Below, in pieces: positions 11,480 to 22,324 of a stretch of DNA of 64,000 nucleotides (the stretch's first letter is position 1; each line of letters opens with the position of its first letter). The DNA lies in assembly GCA_951640165.1 (NCBI GenBank), contig OX621265.1:17993001-18057000 (forward strand). The letters run 5' to 3'. The notes below the pieces were generated by a model, which ran no database searches, had not been told where the DNA came from, and saw only the letters and a program-made list of their open reading frames with translations. The translations under genes and the position numbers were made by a program. Origin of the DNA: Pseudoips prasinana. Its lineage: Eukaryota; Arthropoda; Insecta; Lepidoptera; Nolidae.

Positions 11480-13350
11480 GCTGTCTCACGTTTTTGACTT
11501 TTTGACTTTGGCGGGGTGTACTTACGTACAGCATTTCGACCCTTCAGGATCTTTCGTACTAAGAACCATTATTTTCTATTGTATCCCTAGTGCCCTGAAT
11601 GCAGTCTACACATACTTCAGTACGTTTGTTAGGAGTAGCTCATTGTAGTCTCCTGGTGCTGGATATGCCAGCCGCAAGTTGGCTATTCTGTGTCATACCA
11701 TAGTGGTAGTACTACTACTATTAGTCGTAATCGGTTCCACCTGTACTTCCATTGGGTTTTGAACCAGCTCTTCTCTACTCCTTTTATGAGTTTGGAGTGT
11801 TCCTTAATTTTGGTTCACCTTTGGTTGTGATTAACTGTGGATTTATCTTTGGGGACTGCTCAAGGGCTATCACAAATTAGTTGGTTGACTGATTTGTTTT
11901 TCGCATTTAGCCTCCTGATTGGGCCATTGTGCGTAGGCTTGTTTGGCTCCTCTAACCATTTTGGTTCTGTCCGCAGGTATAAGCCGCCTCGAAGGTTAGG
12001 TTTGAGTACTTCCTGTAGTGTCTACGGATCATTTAGGAACTTTGCCCGTTGGCAGGAAAAGCTACTGCATTGTGGCGGTATGTTTGCTGGTGATTCTTCA
12101 AATTCAGTGCATCCTCTGCAGGGGGCTGTCTGTCGCTACTCTGAAGGAGTGTTTGTTTAGTGTGCAGTGCCCGGTAATTGTGCCTATTACCATGCGTAGA
12201 TCCCTTCTGTTCAGGTGTAGTAGACTGCGCGATAGGCGTTTGTTCAGAAATGACAGAATTCCTTTTGTTTGCTTACATGATTTTGAATCCGTTCACTCTT
12301 TTTCATTTTGCTGTGTGATTTTCTCTCGCGGCCATGTTTACAGTTGGTTATATTGTATGGATAGTCTTGGTTCTGGTCCCATAATGGTAGTTTCCGAGAC
12401 CTTCCTTGCCAGCTGGTCCGCAGTGTCATTAACCAGGGATCAACTGTGACCGCGAATCCACTGTAGTGTGACCTTGTTGCTGGATATTTTCGTGGCACTT
12501 CATGAGTACACTGTTGTAGTAATTGTTTTTTTAAGGCATGGAGCACAGAAGCGCTGTCTGAGGTTATGCGTAAGGATTTGCCATAAATCTGTCTACATTT
12601 GACTACTGTTACAACTCTAATTATTCCCACGCATTCCGCTTCGAAAACTGAGTAGTCGATGTGTTGATGTTCAGGTAATTGAAGAAGATGCCGGCTCCTG
12701 CGCCTTTATTTGTTTTTGATCCATCTGTACATATCTGAATTTCGTCGATACCAGAGCTGTACTTGTCTTCTTCTTGCAATTTAATTGTGTTTATCAAAGA
12801 GCTAAGTTTTGGGATTATGTCACACATCACGCCCATTGTGGGGAGCTTCTTCTTTGTAATCCATGAGGTGCATGTGACTTTTCCTGTATAATGTTTCCGC
12901 AGCCTAGCTTTGCTGAGCCTTAAGGCTGTGGCCGCAGCCTCTCGTTAAACTACCAGATGCAACAGTCTGAGGTAGGGTTAGGCCTCCAGAACAGCGTTGG
13001 AAGACGTTCTCATGCTGCTTGCAGTTGTTAGACATGCTTATCATTTTTAATTTTAAAGAATTTGGAGTTTGGACATTGTAGTGCTTGTTTGAGTTCTGGG
13101 CCTGGTGGCCCAGAACTCAAACAAGCAAGTAGAAATACTACTGCACCATAGGTTATCATAGGATGTTTTATCACTATTTAGCCATAGGGTCATACATGGT
13201 TTTAAGGACCAATTCTACCCTATGAACCTTCTACGTTGCCAGGAGGTTGTTTGGGCTTTGTTAATCTTCACCCCAGTGTATTTCTTCCAGTTTAGTATTG
13301 AATCAAGCGTTATTCAGTACCGTAGAATGACGTGGACCAGCTTTAAAAAG
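11480..13350 (-). pseudogene. RNase H-bearing LINE, degraded 3' half
   Basis: On the minus strand: RT-end traces (LNTKLEEIHWGED near 13290), RNase H domain start CTDGSKTNKGAGAGIF (about 12720), RITSDSASVLHALKK (about 12560) and then a Lys/Ser-rich segment matching KHSKQLMKGVDKSW of the better copy at 27003. The 3' end (11490-11700) matches 31700-31945 and 27680-27760. Many stops and frameshifts. RNase H points to the I/R1/LOA side of the LINE tree. Confidence 0.7.
13083..13126. repeat. Perfect 20-bp-arm hairpin
   Basis: GCTTGTTTGAGTTCTGGGCC, loop TGGT, then the exact reverse complement. Confidence 0.92.
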
Positions 13351-13359
13351 ATGTTTGCT

Positions 13360-13860
13360 GCCAGCTGTGGCACTGCGAGCCACGAAAAACTGTCCTAGCC
13401 ATAGCAGCAAGGAAGGCAGTACCAGCAACGTGACTGGTTCATTGCTGGATAGGCACGTTAACGTCTGTGTCGTTGACACACCAAAGGGCTGTACAATTTT
13501 TTAACTTTTCGCAAGTGAGTTAGTCAGCATAGGCCGAGTGCAGATACTACAATATTGTCGGAAGAATGATTATTTTCAGGAACATCACACAAGGCGCGTG
13601 TGAAGAATGTAGTAAGATTAAACAATCGAGCACCCAAGCTACACCAGCTCATCATCTGATAAACAGAAACCAACCAACACCCAGCAGCAGGAATCTGTGC
13701 TGCGCCATGCTCTACAACCTGGAGATCAGTTAACCGTATCGGCAGGAAACGAATAGTCTTCTCACCGGAATTCTGTTGCAGAACCAACCAAGCCAATTGA
13801 ATTAACCTCACGAGACCTCATCAACCTTCACAGTAAAGGGCAAGTAACTTAATTCAATAA
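13360..13860. other. Unassigned sequence
   Basis: No domain was recognised; the short open frames here look like chance. Confidence 0.4.
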
Positions 13861-13879
13861 CTCTAAATAACTCTACGAG

Positions 13880-14335
13880 AACTACTAATAAACCTACGAT
13901 CGCAGCACCTTCCTAATAATATTTCCTTGTATTGTGGCTCTGTATTCCACTGTGTTATCATCCACTCAAAGCACAATATAACACAACTCCTTGTCCCTTA
14001 ATCTACGAGAACTCTACTAGAAATCCACGAGAACTCTACGAGAAATCTACGAGAACTCTACAAAAACTATACCTACCCTCACCTTCCTAACCTTATTTCC
14101 TTGTATTGCGCTACTGTATGCCACTGTGTTAACAAGCTCCAGAGTACAATACAAAACCACTTCTTTTTCCTTAATCTATGAGAAATCTACGAGAACTAAA
14201 CCTACCCTCGCCTTCCTAACCTTATTTCTTTGTATTACATAACTGTATGCCACTGTGTTAACAAGCTGCAGAGCACAATATGACACCACTCCTTTTCCTT
14301 AATCTACGAGAAATCTACGTGAACTTAATCTTTTT
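13880..14335. repeat. Degenerate tandem repeats rich in CTACGAGAA
   Basis: Three to four imperfect units of about 130-170 bp share CCTTCCTAACCTTATTTC, TGTATGCCACTGTGTTAACA and runs of AATCTACGAGAACTC. Not coding. Confidence 0.6.
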
Positions 14336-14544
14336 TTACCTACAAAAATAACAAACAAAAAATAATAATAATAAGCCAACACATGTGTAATGTGACTTGG
14401 TTATTGCAATATCTCTATAACTATTAATGAGCAACTTAGTTGCTTACAGGTACCAAACTCAAAAGCAAAACTTTATTGTTTCAGATTTATAAGGACAATG
14501 AGAACTGAGGCTGGTGCAGAGCGCGCACCGCCTTTCAGAATGGC

Positions 14545-14811
14545 CGTATCGGCGCAACAACATTATTTACCAAAAACAAAAGCGTCATAGGAGTAGTTTT
14601 AAGTCTTTGTTTAAATTACTCTTAAATAGTTAGTTAAACTTAATGAATTTAGTGTTAAAAATCAAGTTACGATTTATAAACCATCTTAACATTTGTACAA
14701 TTGATGATTTCAATAGTTTAATTTACATTCGTTCATCGAACAAAGACAATACGTAACATGTTTGTCGCCGCACATTTCGTATAAATACGGCCGACGTGTC
14801 GAGTACAAATC
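14545..14811 (+). mobile_element. Unknown element E, copy 2, left part
   Basis: Near-identical to 10636-10905, including the TATAAATA box (14781-14788) and CGGCCGACGTGTCGAGTACA, and then cut at AAAT by the insert at 14812. Confidence 0.6.
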
Positions 14812-16250
14812 CCTACCCGACATAGTCGATATAGCGCTCCTTAAGAATACAAACCTACGTTTGGCTTCTGTAGAAGTGTTTTTTTTTTTTTTTTTTTTTT
14901 TACATGTTTAAAATGCATTAAACTTACGCATACCCGCCGCTTGGGGAGGCGACGGGTTATGTGGGACTCGCCAGGCTAGTCCCGGGATACGCATTAAAAC
15001 CACCATGGTAGCCAGCCTCACAATGCCTGTAGCGGGGGGTCTGGGTACTCGTGAACGATCTCGCCAGTACCCCCGCTGTACACGTGAGAGTCTGAGACTC
15101 TCCTCCGGGGTCGGGAGGGGGCCAAATGCCTCCTCCCCTCACCTTCACGCACAAGCGCGTTTAGGCAACCTGAGCTACAGCAGGTTACCTCTTCCCGGGA
15201 CCGCTTGTGTAAGACGAGTGGAGTGCCCCTCCTCCAAACGCCAGCGGTCCCAGGGCTGTAGAAGTGCTACACGAGTTAGACTCTGACCATAGACCGGTCG
15301 ACCTTAGCCTTGCCTCCCGCACAAGCCACTCTGGCGCGGATAGCAACCTCCCACCCAGATATGTAACCGACTGGCAGAAACTTGAGGGCAAACTCAAGAC
15401 AGCCACGTCGGAGCACTTAGATTCGATACCGCCCCTCATAGAGACCCCCGAGCAAACGCTCGCAGCTATCGGCTCATTCACGACTCACGTCCAAATCCAA
15501 GTGAACGAATGTTCCCGGGAGATCCCAGCGGCTGACGAGTTCAGACGGTGGAAGCTCCCGGAGGATTTGCGTGAGTTAGAGACTGAGAAGAACGCGGCCA
15601 TCAGAGCCTTCGACTCCTATAACACCTTAGAAAACCGCACTCGAATGCGTGACCTACAGCGCACTGTACGGGAACGCATGACCGAGAGGCGGAATTCCGG
15701 GTGGGATAGGACGTTAGCCGAGATTCAACCCTCGTGGAAGGCCTTTTGGAATCTCTGCAAGCGACTCAAGAGCGACACCGACTGGACCATCCCCCCGCTG
15801 ACGCGTCCGAATCAACGCCCCGCGTTTGACGACGACGAAAAAGCCGAATGCATGGCCGACAATCTAGAGACCCAATGTTCTCCCAGCAACCTACCAGTAG
15901 ACCCGGATCACCTCAATGAGGTCGACTCTGAGGTAGAACGTAGGCTCGCCATCCCTCTCCCTCCGACCCCAACTGCCCCCTCCCGGGAGGATGCAGACGT
16001 CGACGACGACGACGATCGCGACCACCAGCGTCCTCCATGACCCTTAGTTTGCATTCGATCCGATGAATGCCCGCTCCGGATCTAAACCGGTAGCGAGGCC
16101 GGCGTCGCGCATTAACGTAGAGCGACAGTTGCACAAAATCCCCTAAAAACCACGATATCCTGCCCTTTCCACGTCAGTATCCGCCCTGAGCCGAGGTTCG
16201 AGCCCCACAGGGGACGCCCTCCGGCGCGGGTACTTAGTTTGTAGTTGAAT
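14812..16250 (+). pseudogene. Insert in element E: LINE endonuclease-to-RT spacer relic
   Basis: A ~1.4-kb insert with a 20+ T run near 14880. An ORF at 15264-16040 starts just after the endonuclease end signature LDSDHRPVDLSL and runs through PRYVTDWQKLEGKLKTA, RRWKLPEDLRELETEKNAA and an acidic DADVDDDDD tail. This is the spacer between endonuclease and RT of a Jockey-type LINE. The rest of the endonuclease and the RT are missing. GC content is clearly higher than in the neighbours. Confidence 0.65.
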
Positions 16251-16556
16251 TTTGCTAGGCGGTTAGAGCCCAGGCTCACCCCTACTGTCCGGTGAAGCAG
16301 TAAAAGCCGAGAGGCTAATTGCACGCGTCAAGTAAAAAAAAAAACGAGTACAAATCACTTTCGCTCGAGCCGTCGGACCGTACGGATCACCTTGTATCGA
16401 AGATTGTTATGGAATAAAACTTCACGAAACATATTTCGGGTTTTACTATCGCCATGAGTAAACAACCTTCAGTGGATAACCAACGTGCAGATAATAGTGA
16501 CGTCAGTCTTGCTGACGTCATCATGACTAAAGACAACGATACCTCCGTTTCTCCGT
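16251..16556 (+). mobile_element. Unknown element E, copy 2, right part (truncated)
   Basis: Resumes at GGCGGTTAGAGCCCAGGCTC and repeats the ATG and the first ~33 codons of the copy-1 ORF (MSKQPSVDNQRADNSDVSLA) before diverging after CTCCGTTAT. Confidence 0.6.
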
Positions 16557-17150
16557 TATATACATATGGCAAACGCACGGAAATAGGTCAAATCTATCAA
16601 AAACATTTGTCACGTCTGTTTTATATTTTCTAATACTCTATGGCACTGAATTAGTAGTACTATTCACTCAAATGCAATGTAAGAAAAGAGGAAGCGAGAT
16701 GGGTATAGGATACGGCGAGCGGACATTTTGCTCCGAGCATTATTTTATTCATTAATCGGAAATAATTATGAAATAAATTGTTAACTTAACATAAATAAAC
16801 TTAAATTCACGTAAAAGAGTAGTATACTCTAGTCACCAAAGTCTAATTAAGCTCGTTTGTTCATCAATTTATTTTGATTCGGCTTTGTCGAGAGTCATAC
16901 GCAAACTACCACCTCACTCACTGGCTCGCGGCTGACTGACCGAGTTGCATCTCCCGAGCTGCAACTCAGTGAGCAAATTCTCAATATGGGATTGCGCGTC
17001 TAGTAGTATACATATAGGTCAATGGTTTGTCTTACATTTTGTATAGAACGGCTTTTTGACGGTATGTTGAGAATTGGTTTTTTGGTCTGTAAAAGTTTCT
17101 TTTTGCGCATTGCTAAAGTAAGAAAATCACATAATAATTAAATCCGTATG
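16557..17150. other. Unassigned AT-rich stretch
   Basis: A short GC-richer patch at 16910-17000 was noted; no gene or known repeat was seen. Confidence 0.4.
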
Positions 17151-17930
17151 CAACCCCATGTGTAATGGTGGCATCAGTCTTGCGGTATGGTGTGATCTTT
17201 TGGGGAAACTCCACTGACAAGGAGAAAATCTTTAAAGCACAAGAAAGATGCATCAGAGCTATTTTTGGACTTAAATATATGGAGAGCTGTCAACCATTAT
17301 TCATCAAATATAAAATTTTAACATTACCATGCCTTTACATTAATGAAGTATCTATATTTGTTAAATTAAACCAAAATCTTTTTAAGAATGCTTCAGACAC
17401 TAACAATAGGCTTCAAAGAGACGTGCACCGATTGTGTATGCTCAAAACTAATACAGCTCTGATGCATAAAAAAGCATATATCATATGGCTCCAAAAATAT
17501 TTAATAAACTGCCCAAAAATCTAAAATGTATGGACGACTTATCAACTTTTAAGAAAGAGATTAAGATCTTGTTGATCAATAAATGCTATTATAATGTAGT
17601 GGACTATTTAAATGGTAAATTATAATTTTTAATTATTTTCATTCTTTGATTTAATAATAGCATTATGAAAATTAACAATATTTTTTTGACTCTTACACTA
17701 TGCATTGACCTTATTTTTTTAATTCATTATACTTATTTGACATTATTTTGCTACTTTGGACATAATTTTGATAATTTTGTTACTTTTGACATTATTTTAC
17801 TGTTTACTGTTTAATTTAATGAATTGTTATTCTAATGCAATGCAATGCAATGCGTGGTTATAATGTGATTCTTGAATACTAGGTATTTAAGATAATGTAA
17901 AAATAAAAAATACTGTTCGCATGCCTTATT
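17150..17930 (+). pseudogene. LINE C-terminus and 3' UTR (Jockey/CR1 group)
   Basis: Reads VLRYGVIFWGNSTDKEKIFK, AQERCIRAIFGLKY and then, after a frameshift near 17490, APKIFNKLPKNLKCM and CYYNVVDYLNGKL-stop (about 17623). The final ~300 bp are AT-rich UTR. Only the RT thumb and C-terminal domain remain. Confidence 0.75.
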
Positions 17931-18320
17931 TTATGGTAGAATATAGAGCACTACTTACTCACACCCGGAAACAACATTAAAATGATTATTTATTCGGACA
18001 TTTACACAAAAGTTTTGTGCCTTTTCTTTATTGCCCACTTACCTCAAATCTCTTGATATATGTGAAAATTAACTCTGCCTATCTGTCTGTATGATACACT
18101 TTATGAAATAATGAAATTTATTCATCACTTATTAACATACACTTGTACTTGTAAAGCTCACAAAGCAGTATAAAAACATAGTCAAATACAGTATTAAAGT
18201 AACAAAAACATCTTGAATTAGTCAGTCCGTGCGGTCTGTTTATTCACATATATTTTTTTAATCCTCAAATAAATAACAACTTACTAAGCTATTTTTTATA
18301 TTTAGTACTATATATTTTAA
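17931..18320. other. AT-rich stretch, no recognised feature
   Basis: No coding signal or known repeat was seen. Confidence 0.4.
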
Positions 18321-18322
18321 AA

Positions 18323-18420
18323 AACTGGCCAACTGCGAGTTGGACTCGCCCATTAAGGGTTCCGTAGCAGCAAGTATTTCAGTTGATTAAATGTAATGTA
18401 AATTGCGGTTTATGACGTAC
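18323..18420 (+). repeat. Repeat A, copy 3, left part (split by a Helitron)
   Basis: Runs from CTGCGAGTTGGACTCGCC through AAGGGTTCCGTAGCAGCAAG to TTATGACGTA, where the Helitron begins. Confidence 0.75.
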
Positions 18421-19213
18421 TAGCTGGTGCCCGCGACTTCGTCCGCGACAATTTTGAATGATGACCAGTATAACTACTTACTTCTAGCTTAATCTAAAAA
18501 ATATAACTTTTAAAAGAAATAAGCAATATAAATTTAAGAAAACCTAACCTTTAAATAGCCTAGCTATGAAATAAACTTAAGACTACTACTGTTATTTAAA
18601 AAAAAATACCCGATGTCATCTTTAAGTAAAGTCAGTTAGTTAAATAAAGTAAAATAATAATCAACGATGCATTAATCACAAAGGTTACTCCCATTAGATT
18701 AGGTTATTAATCACAAAGGTTACTCCCATTAGATTAGGTTGACCCGAATGCAAAATTTGATGTTAATCCATGCAGTAATTTTTGAGTTTAGCCCGGACAT
18801 ACATACAGACAAACAGACTAAAACTCAAAAAACTATATTTTTGGTTTCGATATCGACTGTAGACCACGCCCCAAGTATCCTTTTAAAAAAATATTCAATG
18901 TACAGTTTTGACTTTCCTACGATTTTATTATATGTATAGATAAGATCACAGCTCCTCCCCCGTAGGTGATAGCGTGATAATATGTAGCCTATATGTTGAC
19001 CCGACCTCTTAGTAATATTAATGCAAAATTTGAAGTTAATCCATGCAGTACTTTTTGAGTTTAGCCCGGACATACATACAGACAAACAGACAAAAATTCA
19101 AAAAATTATATTTTTGGTTTCGATATCGACTGTAGATCACGCCCCAAGTATCCTTTTAAAAAAATATTCAATTTACAGTTTTGACTTTCCTACGATTTTA
19201 TTATATGTATAGA
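18421..19213 (-). mobile_element. Non-autonomous Helitron with duplicated 5' end, inside repeat A
   Basis: Read on the minus strand it begins TCTATACATATAATAAAATC and ends GCGGGCACCAGCTAG, and it sits precisely between A and T of repeat A with no target duplication. These are Helitron hallmarks. About 195 bp at the 5' end is present twice (18745-18940 and 19021-19213), each ending in the same TATGTATAGAT. No Rep/helicase coding. Related copies lie at 31228, 35327, 38417, 50471, 57715 and 58815. Confidence 0.75.
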
Positions 19214-19708
19214 TTAAAAAAAACTACTTACTAGATCTTGTTCAAAACCAATTTTCGTTGTTAGTTTACATGGTAATGTACATCATATATTTTTTTTACT
19301 TTTATCATTCTCTTAATTTTGAAGTTACAGGGGGGACACTTATTTTACCACTTTGGAAGTGTCCCTCGCGCAAACAATTCAGTTTAGGAAAAAATTCTAT
19401 TAGGAACCTCAATATTATTTTGAAGACCTTTCCATAGATACCCCACATGTATGGGTACGACGAAAAAAAATTTTTTGTGTTTCAGTTCTATGTATGGGGA
19501 ACCCCCAAAATTATTGTTTATTTTTCCTATTTTCGTGTGAAAATCTTAATGCGGTTCACAGAATACATCTACTTACCAAGTTTCAACAGTACAGCTCTTA
19601 TAGTTTCGGAAAAAAGTGGCTGTGACATACGGACAGACTGACAGACATGCAGACATGACGAATCTATAAGAGTTCCGTTTTTTGCCATTTGGCTACGGAA
19701 CCCTAAAA
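19214..19708 (+). repeat. Repeat A, copy 3, right part
   Basis: Resumes TTAAAAAAAACTACTTACTA and runs to GGCTACGGAACCCTAAAAAG. It carries the common landmarks ACATGTATGGGTACGACGAA and AGTTTCGGAAAAAAGTGGCT. Confidence 0.8.
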
Positions 19709-19777
19709 AGAACACGTATAAGCCGCTTAACGCTGAAAATTGAATTTTTTATGGGGATACATTGAACTCTGAGTAAC

Positions 19778-20042
19778 AATATCATCATATCAGCCGAAAG
19801 ACGTCCACTGCTGGACAAAGGCGTCCTCAAAGATGTCCACAATTGCCGGTCTTGCGCTATTCGCATCCTGCGACCCGCACAAGATCTTGTAGGGGGCCTG
19901 TCCACGCTGAGTCTTCCGGTTCGTGGTCGCCACTCGAGTACGTTTCTTCCCCAATGGTCGTCAGTTCTACGAGCTATGTGTCCCGCCCACTGCCACTTCA
20001 GTGTTGCAATACTTCGGGCTATGTCGGTGACTTTGGTTCGCC
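19778..20042 (-). mobile_element. RTE-like LINE 3' end
   Basis: Minus strand. The tail reads ATATGATGATATTG after the coding end; CAGCAGTGGACGTCTTTCGG matches the copies at 1929 and 37541. Extends into WAGHIAR-like sequence, then is 5'-truncated. Confidence 0.7.
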
Positions 20043-20244
20043 TGCATATAGTTATAATATATCTATGTAGTTGCTACGATTTAATTACCAATATTTGATT
20101 GGGTGGGGTAAATTATTAAACAGGGATAAGATAAGATAATTGTTTATTTCATCACATACCATACAACAATGACAATAATAGGTGCGTACAGTTAAATGCA
20201 AGACATTTATACATAATAATATGGTTTGTTTGTTACAATATATA

Positions 20245-21553
20245 CTACTCTGTCAAGAAAGTACCGGGAAAAGATCAATAATATACAAAATGTTTGTTAT
20301 TCATCCAAATTTATTTTATCACCTTCAAAGTATGCTCCTTCAGAAACGATACACTTACGCCAACGAATAATCCATTCATCAAAACATTTTTAAACGCTGC
20401 TTTCGGAATTGAGTTCAGTTCTCGCCGCGAATTCTCCTTTATGTCTTCTACCGATTGAAAACGGGTACCACGAAGTGGTAATTTGAGTTTAGGAAAAAGA
20501 AAGAAGTCAGCTGGAGCCATATCTGGTGAATATGGTGGTCGCTGGATGGTATTTGTTGAGTGTTTGGTCAAAAATTCGTTCACAATGATGGCCTTGTGCG
20601 AAGGCGCATTATCGTGGTGCAAAATCCAAGAATTTTCTTTCCACAGATCTGGCCTTTTTCGCCGAATTTGCTCCCTTAAACGCCGCATATCGCTCAAATA
20701 ATATTCTTTATTTACCGTTCGAACTTCCGGTAAGAATTCAGAGTGCACAACACCGCGATAGTCAAAGAAAACAGTCAACATGACTTTGACTTTTGATCGA
20801 CTTTGGCGTGGTTTTTTCCGTTTCGGTTGGAAGGCGCCACTCCGAAGCTTGTTGACTAGTTTGCATGTCAAACTCGTAAACCCACGTCTCGTCCAGTAAC
20901 AATGCGTTTCATAAATGTTGGGTCGGAATTGACTGTTCTACCATGTCGTCAGCGATTTTCATGCGATTGAGTTTTTGGAGAAAATTCAGATCTTTTGGGA
21001 CTAGCCGAGCGGCAACATGTTTCATACCCAAATGATTAGTTAAAATGGTACGAATCGACTCGTGAGATACAGAAAGTTCGGCGGCTATCTCTCTCAGAGT
21101 TGAATGAGGATTTTCAGTCACTATTTCCTTCACTTTTGCGATGTTAACTTCAGTTGCAGACGTTGATGGCCTACCAGAGCGAGGCAAATCTTTCATCACA
21201 TCTCGACCGCTTCTGAACCACTCATAAGCACGAGTTTTTGATAAAGTCGATTCACCGTAAGCCTTCTGTAACATTTTCAGTGACTCTGAACACAAAATTC
21301 CATTAGCGATGCAAAATTTAAGACAAACTCTTTGTTCGATATTTTTGTCCATTATGAAATTCGCAATACACACTATATATGATATTACTAAAACCAGCAC
21401 TGTATATAATATAAATAACAGATACAACTCAAACTCCGCGCCAAAATGGAAAACAGTTGTGCCAATCTAACAACAACAACAAAAAAAAAACAAAAATTTG
21501 AATTTGGAACCATAAACAAATCATCCATTCCCGATACTTTTTTGACTGAATGT
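20245..21553 (-). mobile_element. mariner transposon (nearly full length)
   Basis: About 1.3 kb with imperfect inverted ends sharing GTCAA(G/A)AAAGTA(C/T)CGGGAA at 20252-20270 and 21530-21548, flanked by TA. It encloses one transposase gene in two frames. AT-rich flanks include LINE fragments. Confidence 0.85.
20311..21352 (-). pseudogene. mariner transposase, frameshifted
   Basis: The DNA-binding part (21352 to ~20912) starts MDKNIEQRVCLKFC, with RAYEWFRSGRDVMKDLPRSG and REIAAELSVSHESIRTIL helix-turn-helix blocks. The catalytic part ends at 20311, with HHDNAPSH and PPYSPDMAPADFFLFPKLK, the second and third acidic positions of a DD34D site. At about 20900 the first catalytic block (expected TGDETW) is broken by a 2-nt loss, shifting frame. 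Otherwise open, so recently inactivated. Confidence 0.85.
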
Positions 21554-21599
21554 ATGTAGCTATCTTTGTGGTGGCTAGCACCTTAGCTAAGTTATTCGG

Positions 21600-21981
21600 A
21601 GATAACTTGTATTGGATGTGCTAGGACCATCTTTGTTTGTATAGTTCTATCATTACACTTCACAAACACAAACAATTAGCCTATATCCCAACTGTCGCGT
21701 ACTCTACGCGCAGAAGAAACAGGATATGCGATCCTGTCACTCATCACACAGCTTTCTTTAGAAGGCAATTTTTATTCCTAGCACCATATCTTTATAAAAA
21801 ACTCAATTCAATACTAAATTTACATCCCAAAACCTCTAAGAAATGTAGACCTATTATCAAAAAATACTTGCTAAACCTAAACTACAACGATACTGAATCT
21901 CTCATAAATATTGTAAAATAACAATATTTTTAAATAAAAGTTTAATTATAGATTTTCAACCAACGACTCACACACACATAT

Positions 21982-22012
<31 letters not shown>

Positions 22013-22320
22013 CACACACAAAAACACACACACACACACACAACACACACACACACACACACACACAAAAACACACACACACACACACACACACGCGCAC
22101 ACACACAATTCGCTCCATAACGTGGATCGCCATACATCTAATTTGTAGCAAAACTTTTCTCAGGCGAGTGTCCTGGAGTCCTGAAATACAGGGTTTCCCT
22201 AGTTTAGGCTCCAGTCCACCTCATTAGTATATCAAATTATAAGTACCTGTTTTATTTATTTGTATCTATTTTTACTGTATGGTGGAAAATAAATACATTT
22301 TTATTTTATTTTTAATGCAT
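21600..22320 (+). pseudogene. LINE C-terminus with CA-rich 3' UTR
   Basis: Reads LHKHKQLAYIPTVAYSTRRR, FLAPYLYKKLNSILNLHPK and LLNLNYNDTESLINIVK-stop (21919), a LINE C-terminal domain. The UTR contains a (CA)n microsatellite and a tail of ATTTTTATTTTATTTTTA. No RT core remains. Confidence 0.65.
21970..22107. repeat. (CA)n microsatellite
   Basis: About 135 bp of CACA with AAAA interruptions. It produces chance Cys/Val open frames on the minus strand. Confidence 0.95.
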
Positions 22321-22324
22321 AATT

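Noticed and set aside
13524..13811. 95-codon minus-strand ORF
   Set aside because: No domain, no homologue recognised, repeat-rich surroundings; probably chance.
10636..16556. A pair of LTRs enclosing an LTR retrotransposon
   Set aside because: The two direct copies of element E lack TG...CA ends, include the start of an ORF, and the enclosed sequence is a minus-strand LINE.
21942..22151. Cys/Val-rich minus-strand ORFs
   Set aside because: Translation of a (CA)n microsatellite.
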